DNA of 64,000 bases from JABFRG01 sp046351415 (GTDB lineage: Bacteria > Myxococcota_A > Polyangia > Polyangiales > Polyangiaceae): the NCBI GenBank assembly GCA_046351415.1, contig JAXLYO010000004.1:310001-374000 (forward strand). The letters are read 5' to 3'. The notes below the pieces were generated by a model. It saw nothing but the letters and a program-made list of their open reading frames with translations. It was not told the origin of the DNA and did no database searches. Below are positions 44,025-52,781 of this stretch, one piece after another (within the stretch, counting starts at the first letter, position 1; each line of letters starts with the position of its first letter). The position numbers were made by a program, and so were the translations under genes.

Positions 44025-45191
44025 GTGGACAACCCCACGCACATTCCGTTGTTCGGACCGAAGCCCTTCGTCAACGAAGCCCACGCCGCCATCGCTGAAG
44101 AAGCCCGGTCGTTGGCGCTCGCAGGCGGCGGCGTCCCGCACGACGCTCAGGGGGCAGCCGCATGGCTCGCGGCCTCTGGGTTGTACTCCCTTCTCGTTCC
44201 GGCCGATCGCGGTGGTCGCGCGGTGCCTGGCGTTCCAGAAGGACGTATCGACGTGCGCGCCCTTTGCATCGTTCGAGAAGTACTCGGCTACGTTTCTCCC
44301 GTCGCCGATTCGATCTTCGCTGTACAGGGCTTGGGGAGCCACGCGTTCGTGCTCTCGCAGCGGACGACGATGGGGGACGAGGTGCTGGAGAAGGTGGCAG
44401 CCGGCCGCACCCTGTCCGCATTCGCCCTCACGGAGCCCGAAGCCGGAAGTGACGTCGCTTCGATGAAGACGCGCGCCAAGCGTACGGACCGCGGCTACGT
44501 GCTCGACGGTGAGAAGGTATTCATCTCGAACGTCGGCATTGCCAAGCACTACCTCGTGTTCGCCAATGCTGCGCCAGAGCTCGGAAAGAAGGGCATCAGC
44601 TGCTTTCTCGTGCCAGCTGACGCAAAAGGCCTCACGCTGTCGCCGATGCCACTCTCTGGCGAGCACCCTTTCGGCAAGCTCGTCATGAATGCGTGCGAGG
44701 TCTCCGAGGGCGCTCTCGTTGGCGAGGTCGGACACGGCATGCGTCTCGCCCTCGGAACACTCGATGTGTTTCGTACGTCGGTGGGGGCCGCCGCTTGTGG
44801 CATGGCCCATCGAGCATTCGACGAAGCGCTCGCGCATGTCCGCACGCGCGCCCAGTTCGGCAAAGCGCTCTCGGAGTTCCAGCTCACGCAGGCTGCTCTT
44901 GCCGAGATGCTGACCGACCTGGAAGCCGCGCGGCTCCTCGTCTATCGAGCGGCATTCGCGAAAGATGCAGGAGAGCGGGGCGTCCAGGAAGTGGCGATGG
45001 CCAAGCTCTTTGCCACCGAAGCCGCTCAGCGCATCATCGATCGCGCGGTGCAGCTCTTCGGCGGCCGCGGTGTTCTTCTCGGGAGCGTCGTCGAGCAGCT
45101 CTATCGAGACATTCGTCCCCTTCGCATTTACGAAGGGACGAGCGAGATCCAGAAGCTCATCATCGGTGGGTCGCTCGTGGGACCTTCGTGA
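44025..45191 (+). CDS. Acyl-CoA dehydrogenase family protein
   Basis: A FAD-dependent dehydrogenase forming alpha,beta-unsaturated acyl-CoA. Conserved parts are FALTEPEAGSDVASMKTRA with its FAD-binding loop, VLDGEKVFISNVGIAKHYLV, RAQFGKALSEFQLTQAALA, and the C-terminal catalytic segment RIYEGTSEIQKLIIGG with the usual base Glu. The GTG start at 44025 is two bases after the crotonase stop and gives 388 residues, a normal length. The stop overlaps the next start as GTGA. With the neighbouring ligase and crotonase it fits a CoA-thioester breakdown route. Confidence 0.9.
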   Translation: MDNPTHIPLFGPKPFVNEAHAAIAEEARSLALAGGGVPHDAQGAAAWLAASGLYSLLVPADRGGRAVPGVPEGRIDVRALCIVREVLGYVSPVADSIFAVQGLGSHAFVLSQRTTMGDEVLEKVAAGRTLSAFALTEPEAGSDVASMKTRAKRTDRGYVLDGEKVFISNVGIAKHYLVFANAAPELGKKGISCFLVPADAKGLTLSPMPLSGEHPFGKLVMNACEVSEGALVGEVGHGMRLALGTLDVFRTSVGAAACGMAHRAFDEALAHVRTRAQFGKALSEFQLTQAALAEMLTDLEAARLLVYRAAFAKDAGERGVQEVAMAKLFATEAAQRIIDRAVQLFGGRGVLLGSVVEQLYRDIRPLRIYEGTSEIQKLIIGGSLVGPS

Positions 45192-46629
45192 CCCTATTCG
45201 AGCCCTTCGCACTGCGGGGCACGACGCTGCCGAATAGGCTCGTTCTCCCGGCGATGGTGACACGGCTCTCCGGCGAAGACGGTGTCGTGGGCGACGATAT
45301 TCGGACGCGCTACGTGCGATTCGCGAAAGGCGGCGTGGGCCTCATCGTCATCGAGGCCATGGCCGTACACGCATCGAAGAGTGGACCCCTTCTTCGTATT
45401 TCGAGCGACGCCTACGTGCCGGGCCTTCGGGACCTCGCTGCACGTTGCCATGACGCGGGTCCTGGCAAGGTGATGCCGCAGATCATCCACTTCCTCAAGA
45501 TCTCTCGTTCGGGCTACCGACAGACCGTCGACATGCTCACTCTCGAGGATATCGAGGCCATCGTTCAAGCTTACGCGACAGCGGCCGCACGGGCGAGAAC
45601 GTGCGGCTTCGATGGCGTCGAGCTCCACATGGCGCACGCGTATACGCTCTCGTCGTTCCTCTCTCGATTGAATCGTCGCAGGGACGACTACGGAGGGTCT
45701 CTCGAGAACAGGCTGCGGCTCCCCGTGCGTGTCCTCGAGGCCGTGCGAGCACTCGTGGGAGAAGACTTTACCGTCGGCGTTCGATTCGTCGGGGACGAGT
45801 GTATTCGTGGAGGGTACACGCAAGTCGATGCAGCGCATATCGGCGTGCGGTTGGCGCGAGCCGGCGCCGACTACGTTTCCCTTTCGGCCGGAGGCAAGTT
45901 CGAAGACGCGCGCGCGATCCCCGGTGAGCCCCTGTACCCCTACACCGGGTATTCGGGTGACCGCTGCATGCCTGGAGCGAACTTTCCCGACGGCGCCAAT
46001 CGCGAGCTGCCTGCCGCCGTCCGCCGCGCCTTCGCGCGGCGGGTCTCTCGACGCCCGTCGTCGCCGTCGGAAAGATCGCGACGCAATCTCTCGCCGAGGA
46101 AATCGTCGACAAAGGGGAGGGGGACCTCGTCGGAATGGCGCGCGCGCTACTCGCGGACCCCGACCTTCCGCGCAAATGGCGCGCGGGCCGCGAAGAAACC
46201 GTCGTCCGGTGCCTCTATGGAAACGTGTGCAAGGCACTCGACGAGAACTTCAAGCGCGTCGATTGCACGCTGTGGCCGAAACACATGGGGGCACCGCCCG
46301 ACAGCGACGACACGGTTGCGCCCGAGTGGCCCGAAAGCGGAGCAAAGCTCACGGCCGAAGCGACGGGGGGCAAAATTCTGCTCCGCTGGCATGCCGCGAC
46401 CGACAACGAGGGCATGTACGGGTATCAGCTGTTCCGAGCCGAGGGAGCCATGCCTCTCGTGCATTACGCGAGCATTCGCGCGGGGTCGCTGCGCTTCGAG
46501 GACACGCGTGTGCTTTCCGGGACGTCGTATCGTTACGCGGTAAGGCCGTACGACCTTGCCGGCAACCGCGGCCTCATGTCTCCATCGGTCGAAGCAAAGC
46601 TCCCGGATACTCTTCCTTCTGCCCCATGA
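45188..46629 (+). pseudogene. NADH:flavin oxidoreductase (Old Yellow Enzyme family) with fibronectin-III-like tail, frameshifted
   Basis: From a GTG overlapping the previous stop, frame 2 encodes the first 280 residues of an OYE barrel. It has a flavin-binding opening (FEPFALRGTTLPNRLVLPAM), GVELHMAHAYTLSSF with paired His147 and His150, and RDDYGGSLENRLRLP. Near 46028-46031 the match switches to frame 1, which continues with LRAAGLSTPVVAVGKIATQS, MARALLADPDLPRKWR and RCLYGNVCKALDENF. One base is missing relative to an intact gene. The last 85 codons encode a fibronectin-III-like fold (GGKILLRWHAATDNEGMYGY, SGTSYRYAVRPYDLAGNRG), unusual on an OYE enzyme. A real pseudogene or a sequence error are both possible; no slippery site supports programmed frameshifting. 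Confidence 0.75.
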
Positions 46630-46657
46630 CCTCGCGCCCCCTTAGAATGGAACGCCC

Positions 46658-48295
46658 ATGACGAAGTTTCCCGACAGCGCAAACATGGCCGACTACTTCC
46701 TCTTCTCGCGCATCACGGAGGGAAGGGGCGAGCACCCGGCCATTCTGTGGGGGGACACCCGCTATTCCTATGCGCACGTCGCGGACATGGTGCGACGCAT
46801 GAGTACCCTGCTCAAGAAGGCCGGCATTCGTCGAGGCGAACGCGTGGTGCTCTCCCTTCCGGACGGTCCAATGTATGCCATCGCTCTGTTCGGCGTTCTC
46901 GCGCACGGCGGTGTCGTCGCCATGGCCAACCCAGACGCGCCACTTTCGCAGCTCGAATACGTCCTCAACTACACGCGGGCGACCGCACTCGTGACGATCG
47001 ACAGAGTGGCTGACGCGCTCGAGGAGAGCGAGAACGTCGATTGGGACGAGCTTCTGCACGTTTTCGTGGCGAAGGACGTCGCAACGGGAGACGACCCGTA
47101 CGCAAGCAGCAACCCGGCCGCAGCCCCGCGCTCCACGGACCTGGGGCCGGCCCTCCTCGCTGCGGCTCCTCGAGGCAATTTGCCAGCGCTCCACCGTGAC
47201 GAACCTTCGATGTGGTTGTTCACGAGCGGGTCCACCGGTGAGCCGAAAGCCAACGTTCATACGCATCGCGATTATATGTATAGTACAGAGGTATACGCGA
47301 AGAGGACCGTTGGCTATGCGCCGACCGATGTGACGCTCAGTGTATCGCGCCTCTACTTTGGCTACGCGACGGGAACGAACCTGTTCTTTCCGTTCGCGGT
47401 AGGAGCTACCACAGCGCTCTTCAGCGAGCGACCCAACCCCGCCGTGCTTGCCGAGAACATCCAGCGATACAAGCCCACCGTCGTCACCAACGTGCCGACG
47501 ATGCTCGGCAAGCTGCTCGACGCGGACGATGCATTGCGAGCCGAAGGCAAAGCTGGTCTCGACTTTTCCAGCGTGCGCTTCTCGCTTTCTGCGGGCGAGG
47601 CGCTCCCAGAGGCGTTGCTCAGACGATGGCAGGCACGCTTCTCGAGCGATGTGTACGATGGCATCGGCTCTGCCGAGATGTTCCACATCTATGCGAGCAA
47701 TCGTCCCGGTGACATTCGACCCGGATCGCTCGGCAAGGTGGTGGAGGGCTACGAGCTTCGTATCCTGCCAGAGGACGCGACAGGTGCGGGAGCGACACCT
47801 TGCGCCGCTGGCGACATCGGTGTTCTCTGGGTGAAGGGCGACAGCGTGTCGCTCGGGTACTGGCTCGATCGCGACAAGAGCTTCAAGACCTTCCATGGTC
47901 ATTGGTGCCGCACGGGCGACCTGTTCCACATCGATGCCGAAGGGTACCTCTACTTCGATGGTCGCTCCGATGACCTGCTGAAGGTGGGAGGCATCTTCGT
48001 CGCGCCACGAGAAATCGAGGAAGCTCTCATGCAGCACGAGGCCGTCTCGCTCTGCGCGGTGATCGGCGTCGACGAAGGCGGTCTCACGAGGCCGAAGGCG
48101 TTCGTCGAGTTGCGTCAGACGAATGCGGGGAACACAGAGGAGCTCTGTGCTCGCTTCCAGGAGTTCCTGCGTGAGCGCCTTTCGAAGTACAAGGTGCCGC
48201 GGCTCTACGAGATCGTCGCGGAGTTGCCCAAGAACGATCGCGGTAAGGTCGACAAGAAGGCGCTTCGTGCCCGCAAGGCGGAGGCTGCGTCATGA
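46658..48295 (+). CDS. Benzoate-CoA ligase-type AMP-forming acyl-CoA synthetase
   Basis: A 545-residue adenylating enzyme forming an acyl-CoA from a carboxylic acid, CoA and ATP. The phosphate loop is FTSGSTGEPKANVHTH, the second adenylation motif is YDGIGSAEMFHIY, and the third is YWLDRDKSFKTFHGHWCRTGD. The C-terminal catalytic Lys lies in PKNDRGKVDKKALR. The FGYATGTNLFFPFAVGATT segment is typical of benzoate-CoA and 2-aminobenzoate-CoA ligases rather than acetyl-CoA synthetase, so an aromatic acid substrate is likely. It follows the OYE gene by 28 bases and overlaps the next gene as ATGA. Confidence 0.9.
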   Translation: MTKFPDSANMADYFLFSRITEGRGEHPAILWGDTRYSYAHVADMVRRMSTLLKKAGIRRGERVVLSLPDGPMYAIALFGVLAHGGVVAMANPDAPLSQLEYVLNYTRATALVTIDRVADALEESENVDWDELLHVFVAKDVATGDDPYASSNPAAAPRSTDLGPALLAAAPRGNLPALHRDEPSMWLFTSGSTGEPKANVHTHRDYMYSTEVYAKRTVGYAPTDVTLSVSRLYFGYATGTNLFFPFAVGATTALFSERPNPAVLAENIQRYKPTVVTNVPTMLGKLLDADDALRAEGKAGLDFSSVRFSLSAGEALPEALLRRWQARFSSDVYDGIGSAEMFHIYASNRPGDIRPGSLGKVVEGYELRILPEDATGAGATPCAAGDIGVLWVKGDSVSLGYWLDRDKSFKTFHGHWCRTGDLFHIDAEGYLYFDGRSDDLLKVGGIFVAPREIEEALMQHEAVSLCAVIGVDEGGLTRPKAFVELRQTNAGNTEELCARFQEFLRERLSKYKVPRLYEIVAELPKNDRGKVDKKALRARKAEAAS

Positions 48296-49056
48296 CGTAT
48301 CGCTTGGCGGAAATGACGACGGAAGCGATCGGCGCCGTGCTCGCCTCGGGCATGACGTGTGCGCTCTTGCCGGTGGGAAGCGTCGAGCCACACGGTCCTC
48401 ATCTCCCGCTTGCAACCGATAGCTTCATCAGTGAGGGCGCTTGTGAGGCAGCCGTACCTCTCTTGCGTGCGCGGGGCGTGACGACGTTCGTGGCACCGAC
48501 CTTGCCCTACGGCGTCACCGATTTCGCGAAAGGGTTCGCGGGCGCGCTTTCGGTCGACGGGCCGGTACTCACGGCCATGCTGGTTTCGATCGTGCGGGCG
48601 CTCCGCGGCCAAGGATTTTCGCACGTCTGCATCGTGAACAATCATCTGGAGCCGGCGCAAGATGCCGCGGTGCGCGCCGTGCTCACTGCATTTCCGGAAG
48701 GAACGGCCTCCGTCGCATGCCCACTGCAACGGCGCCATGCGCGTACGCTGTCCGACGAGTTCAAGCGCGGAGAGTGCCACGCAGGTGAGTACGAGACGTC
48801 GCTCGTTCTCGCGATTCGCCCCGACCTCGTCGCATCGGACGATGCGCTGAAAGCGTTGCCAGCCGTCCCCGTTAGCCTTTCGACGGGCATCCGCGAAGGC
48901 AAGTCGACCTTTGCAGAGATGGGAATGGAAAGGGCTTATGCAGGCACGCCCGCGACGGCGTCGAAAGAGGAGGGAAGCGCAATGCTCGCTCTCTTGGCGA
49001 ACATGATCGTGACGGAAGTCGTGGACGCGCTCGGGACCGCGCATCCTCGCGGTTGA
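48292..49056 (+). CDS. Creatininase-family amidohydrolase
   Basis: A metal-dependent amide/cyclic-amide hydrolase of the creatininase/MftE family, 254 residues. The N-terminal motif GSVEPHGPHLPLATD supplies candidate ligands E32, H34 and D43. Further ligands are H118 and E120 in VNNHLEPAQ, which correspond to the His-x-Glu pair of creatininase. A later HAGEYETS motif is typical of the family. In place of the common NGHGGN the loop reads NNHLEP. It is coupled to the ligase gene, so it probably hydrolyses an amide or lactam linked to the same substrate. Creatinine itself is not implied. Confidence 0.88.
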   Translation: MTYRLAEMTTEAIGAVLASGMTCALLPVGSVEPHGPHLPLATDSFISEGACEAAVPLLRARGVTTFVAPTLPYGVTDFAKGFAGALSVDGPVLTAMLVSIVRALRGQGFSHVCIVNNHLEPAQDAAVRAVLTAFPEGTASVACPLQRRHARTLSDEFKRGECHAGEYETSLVLAIRPDLVASDDALKALPAVPVSLSTGIREGKSTFAEMGMERAYAGTPATASKEEGSAMLALLANMIVTEVVDALGTAHPRG

Positions 49057-49219
49057 GCTCGAACGGTGCGAGCAGGCCGAGCAGCCGAGCCGGCCGAGTG
49101 CGTTGAGTGGGCGATGAACCTACCCGGTCCGCTCCCACGAATGTCCGAGGTCTCCTTCATGGCCGATTTCCACTTCATCGGAAAATGGCCGTGCTCGCTC
49201 AGTCTGCTATCGTGAGCGC

Positions 49220-50086
49220 GTGAAGGTTGCGTTTCCGCTCTTCGTTCTTGTCGCCGTGACCGGCGCTCTCTTCCTCGCGTGCTTTCCGTCGCTCGATGGC
49301 CTCGTGGGGGAGCGCGCCGACGCGGGCACGAGTGTCGATGCGTCCACTTCGGTAGACAGCACGCCTGCTTCCGATGCGCCCGTGAGTGTCGTCGACGCGC
49401 AAGCCGGCGATGCAGAGGCTGGGCCTTTCTGTGCGACCAATGCAACCACGGGTACGTTCTGCTGCGACTTCGATACGACCGACCTTTCGGTCTTCAACAA
49501 CGTGACCCAGTTTGGCGGCGGTCAGGCGCGCATCGACGACGCTGCCGCGAGTTCGCCGCCCCAGTCGCTTCTTTCGACGATCCCTGCGGTCGACGCTGCG
49601 GCCGATGCGGGCGCATTCTCGCAGGCATACGTGAACTACAAGTCTTCGCCCGCTCAAACGAGCGTTGGCGAGGCATCCTTTGCCTTTCGAATCGAAAAGT
49701 TCTCGACGAAAGAGGCACTCGGTCTATTGGTTCTTCAATTCGTCGGACCAGACCGCAGCCACGAGGTCCGTTTGACGGTCGACGAGACGCAGCACCTCAT
49801 CCTCGCGGAGTTTGACACGAAGACACTCGCGTACTCGGTGCTGTTCACCTATCCGACGAAGATCGTCTTGAACGCATGGACGCGTGTCCGCTTGAGAGCC
49901 GAGTTCCTAGCGGCGGGCTCCGGCCGAGCAGACCTCGATGTCGACGGCACGAGGGTCGTGACTGCGTTGTCGCTCAAGCCAGCATACGCCTCTGGAAATC
50001 TGAGAACGTCTGTCGGCGCTACGTTCGCGCGCGCTGCCGATGGGTGGGTGAGTCGCATCGACGATTTGCTCATCTCTCCGAAGTAG
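49220..50086 (+). CDS. Putative lipoprotein, first of a tandem pair
   Basis: GTG start, then a signal peptide with a Cys at the end of ALFLAC followed by FPSLDGLV, an Ala/Asp/Ser/Val linker and a Cys-containing motif (TFCCDFDT). The following 190 residues read as a beta sandwich (ASFAFRIEKFSTKEALGLLV, RVRLRAEFLAAGSGRADLDV) like concanavalin A/laminin-G-type domains seen in secreted proteins. It is paralogous to the next gene, sharing the CFPSLDGLV start, the CCDFD motif and the overall layout. Function unknown; likely an outer-surface or periplasmic binding protein. Confidence 0.65.
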   Translation: MKVAFPLFVLVAVTGALFLACFPSLDGLVGERADAGTSVDASTSVDSTPASDAPVSVVDAQAGDAEAGPFCATNATTGTFCCDFDTTDLSVFNNVTQFGGGQARIDDAAASSPPQSLLSTIPAVDAAADAGAFSQAYVNYKSSPAQTSVGEASFAFRIEKFSTKEALGLLVLQFVGPDRSHEVRLTVDETQHLILAEFDTKTLAYSVLFTYPTKIVLNAWTRVRLRAEFLAAGSGRADLDVDGTRVVTALSLKPAYASGNLRTSVGATFARAADGWVSRIDDLLISPK

Positions 50087-50136
50087 AACGGCGTTCGTCG
50101 TGTCTGCCCCCCGATGACGGTGATAGGCTCGACTTC

Positions 50137-50982
50137 GTGAAGCGTCTTTCTCTCGTTGCGCTCGCAGCTGTGCCCATCGTCGCGTCCGCCTGCTTCCCCT
50201 CGCTCGATGGACTCGTAAGCACGTCGAATGACGCGAGCGTGACCGCGGACGCGCGCAATGAAGATGGCTCCCTCGTGGTGGCGACCGACGCCGCAAAGGA
50301 CGCGGATGATGCATCGGCGCGCTGGTGCAAGACGCACGCGTCGCCGGACGACTTCTGCTGCGACTTCGATCCCGATGACGTGTCCATGTGTGGTGTTTCG
50401 ACCAACACCGACGGAAACGGGTCGTTGATCGTCAATCGCAGCGTGTTCGAATCCCCTCCAGCCGCCCTCCAGGTGACGGTGCCGGCGGCGGATGGCGGTG
50501 AGGGGGCTTTCGCGCGGTCCCATCTGGAATGGAATGCGAAGTCATCCTCCCTCACGGATGTGGACCTCTCCTTTTCGCTGCGTCTCGACAAGATCGGCAC
50601 CCCCAACGCGGTCGGGCTTGCCAACGTCAATTTCGCGTCAGGCACGAAAGCCTGGGAATCTCGCCTCAACCTCGACACGGCCGGCCGCCTCTATGTCAGT
50701 CAGTTTGACCCGCAGACGAAGACCTATACCGAGCCGTACCACGCGCCGACGGCGCTCGCGGTAGGTACGTGGACCCGGGTGCGCTTCCATACGAAGTTGG
50801 TCGTCGTAGGACAGGCGACGGTCGACCTGGAAGTGGATGGAAAGCCCTTGACGAGCGGTCTTGCGATGAATCCGACGTTGACCTCGGGGAGCTTGCAGTT
50901 GCTACTCGGAATTACGTTCTCCCCCGCCCCCACGACGGGCTGGGGGCTACACGTTGACAACCTGCTCGTCACGCCCAAATGA
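50137..50982 (+). CDS. Putative lipoprotein, second of a tandem pair
   Basis: Starts at a GTG giving VKRLSLVALAAVPIVASACF; the same CFPSLDGLV follows the lipidated Cys. The frame runs much further upstream, but that part lies antisense-like over the preceding gene end and lacks a signal peptide. The 281-residue product has the CCDFD motif (DDFCCDFDPDD) and a beta-sandwich C-terminal domain (SFSLRLDKIGTPNAVGLANV, TVDLEVDGKPLTSGL). It probably arose by tandem duplication from the 49220 gene, with considerable divergence between the conserved ends. Confidence 0.65.
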   Translation: MKRLSLVALAAVPIVASACFPSLDGLVSTSNDASVTADARNEDGSLVVATDAAKDADDASARWCKTHASPDDFCCDFDPDDVSMCGVSTNTDGNGSLIVNRSVFESPPAALQVTVPAADGGEGAFARSHLEWNAKSSSLTDVDLSFSLRLDKIGTPNAVGLANVNFASGTKAWESRLNLDTAGRLYVSQFDPQTKTYTEPYHAPTALAVGTWTRVRFHTKLVVVGQATVDLEVDGKPLTSGLAMNPTLTSGSLQLLLGITFSPAPTTGWGLHVDNLLVTPK

Positions 50983-51069
50983 GTCGTTCCGAAGCCACGG
51001 GGCAACCGAGGGCAGGCACTCCAGACTTTGCTTGGCAAGGGCCGCGCACGTCCGTATCGTAGACGAGCC

Positions 51070-52689
51070 GTGCGAGCTCCCATTTTCGACTTCAACGAAG
51101 CACGAAGCAGTATCGTTTCGGACGTCGTCCGCCGCGTGACCGCGCAGATCAAGAACCCGGAGCTCGTCCTGAACGAGGCTGCCTTTCTCGAAACCCGCCG
51201 ACTCCAACATACTGGCGGCAGTGAGCTCGCAGAATGGCGTCACGTCGCAGCGAGTCTCGGGCGCATGTCCGATGCGGAACGCAAAGACAAGCTTCGCCAC
51301 TACGCCGAACGTTACGCCTGGGACATCGCGGGCAACTTCAACCCACGTGTGTTCAAGCTCGCCACCAAGGCACTTGGCCCTTTGCTCGGCGCCTTCATGT
51401 CGCCCCGACAGATGCTCAAGAACCTGCCAGGCTCCCTCGACCTCGCTTCCCTCGACGGTCGCATCGTCGTCGAAGGAACGCACAAAGCCGTCGCCAAACT
51501 GAGCGAGCTCGGCACCGTCGTCTACGTCCCCACGCACCTTTCGAACCTCGACTCCATCGTGTTCGGCTTCGCGCTCGAACGGGCAGGGCTCGCGCCGGCA
51601 ACGTATGGCGCCGGAAAGAACCTTTTCACCAATCCGGTTCTCTCGTTCTTCATGCACAACCTCGGCGCTTACCGCGTCGACAGGCGGCTCCGGCACTCGC
51701 TCTACAAGGACGTGCTGAAAGCTTATTCGTGCGTGCTCATCGAGCGCGGCTACGACAGCTTGTTCTTCCCCGGCGGCACGCGCTCGCGCTCGGGGGGCGT
51801 CGAGCGACGCCTGAAGCTCGGTCTCGCAGGTACCGGTGTCGAGGCATATGCGCGCACGACCGAAAACGGGAAACCGCAACGCGTGTTCTTCGTGCCGGCG
51901 ACCATCAACTACTTGCTGACGCTCGAAGCAGAAACGCTCATCGACGACTTCCTGCAGGAAGAAGGCAAAGCGCGCTACATCATCGAAGACGACGAATCGA
52001 GTCGTCTCGCGCGCGTCGTTGCGTTCTTGAACAAGTTCAAAGGGCTCGACGCTGCGTGCGTGATTCGCTTCGGGCAGCCGCTCGATTGCTTCGGGAATAC
52101 CGTCGACGAAGACGGTCAATCGTACGACGCGCAAGGGCGCGCGGTCGACACGGCGAGTTACATCGAAGGACCCGACGGAAGGCCCTGCTTCGACCCCGCG
52201 AGAGATGCAGAATACACGCGTCAGTTGGGCGAAACGATTGTCGAGCACTATCAGAAAGACACCGTCATCATGGCGACGCACGTGGTTGCTGCCGCCGCGT
52301 TCAAGCGCCTCCAGCAAAGCGTGGGCGCCGGTGACCTCTTTGCGCTCCTTCGTCACCGCGACGACATCAAAGTGAAACGGGAGGACCTATCTCGCGACAT
52401 CGATGTCTTGGTCAGCCGCGCGCGGGCCCTGGAAGATGCCGGAAAGGTTCGGGTTGCGCCGTTTCTGCGCACCAACTCCGGCGGCTCGATTCTCGCGAGC
52501 GCGCTCCGCGCCTTCGCTGGATATCACACGAATCCGGTTCTCGAGCCCCAAGGAGATGAACTCGTGCTCAGTGATACGAGACTTCTCTTTTACTACCAGA
52601 ATCGCCTCGCGACCTTCGATGGCGGGTCGCTCGCGGTCGACCACATCGCCCCGAAGTTGGTTCGACCTTCCCCACGACTTGTTTCTTAG
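51070..52689 (+). CDS. Glycerol-3-phosphate acyltransferase-like protein (PlsB family)
   Basis: A 539-residue acyltransferase from a GTG start. The first motif is HLSNLD (His156 to Asp161, the catalytic HX4D), preceded by GTVVYVPT. The second is GAGKNLF, the third GAYRVDRR (199-206), then FFPGGTRSRSG (232-242) in place of the usual PEGTRS or EGGRSR. FVPATINY near the substrate site completes the set. It is longer than PlsC-type enzymes, fitting the PlsB/GPAT class that makes lysophosphatidate, though DHAP or other alcohols are possible. The C-terminal half is not conserved with motifs I can name. Confidence 0.85.
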   Translation: MRAPIFDFNEARSSIVSDVVRRVTAQIKNPELVLNEAAFLETRRLQHTGGSELAEWRHVAASLGRMSDAERKDKLRHYAERYAWDIAGNFNPRVFKLATKALGPLLGAFMSPRQMLKNLPGSLDLASLDGRIVVEGTHKAVAKLSELGTVVYVPTHLSNLDSIVFGFALERAGLAPATYGAGKNLFTNPVLSFFMHNLGAYRVDRRLRHSLYKDVLKAYSCVLIERGYDSLFFPGGTRSRSGGVERRLKLGLAGTGVEAYARTTENGKPQRVFFVPATINYLLTLEAETLIDDFLQEEGKARYIIEDDESSRLARVVAFLNKFKGLDAACVIRFGQPLDCFGNTVDEDGQSYDAQGRAVDTASYIEGPDGRPCFDPARDAEYTRQLGETIVEHYQKDTVIMATHVVAAAAFKRLQQSVGAGDLFALLRHRDDIKVKREDLSRDIDVLVSRARALEDAGKVRVAPFLRTNSGGSILASALRAFAGYHTNPVLEPQGDELVLSDTRLLFYYQNRLATFDGGSLAVDHIAPKLVRPSPRLVS

Positions 52690-52781
52690 TCGGGATCGGA
52701 ATAGATCAATCTTTCCCCGCGCCCAGTTACGCTTGCGCCCTCGTCTCGAGGGCGGCGGCTCGGCCGAAAGTCCGTACGATC

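Noticed and set aside
46015..46045. Programmed ribosomal frameshift in the OYE gene
   Set aside because: No slippery heptamer or downstream pseudoknot is visible; a missing base is simpler.
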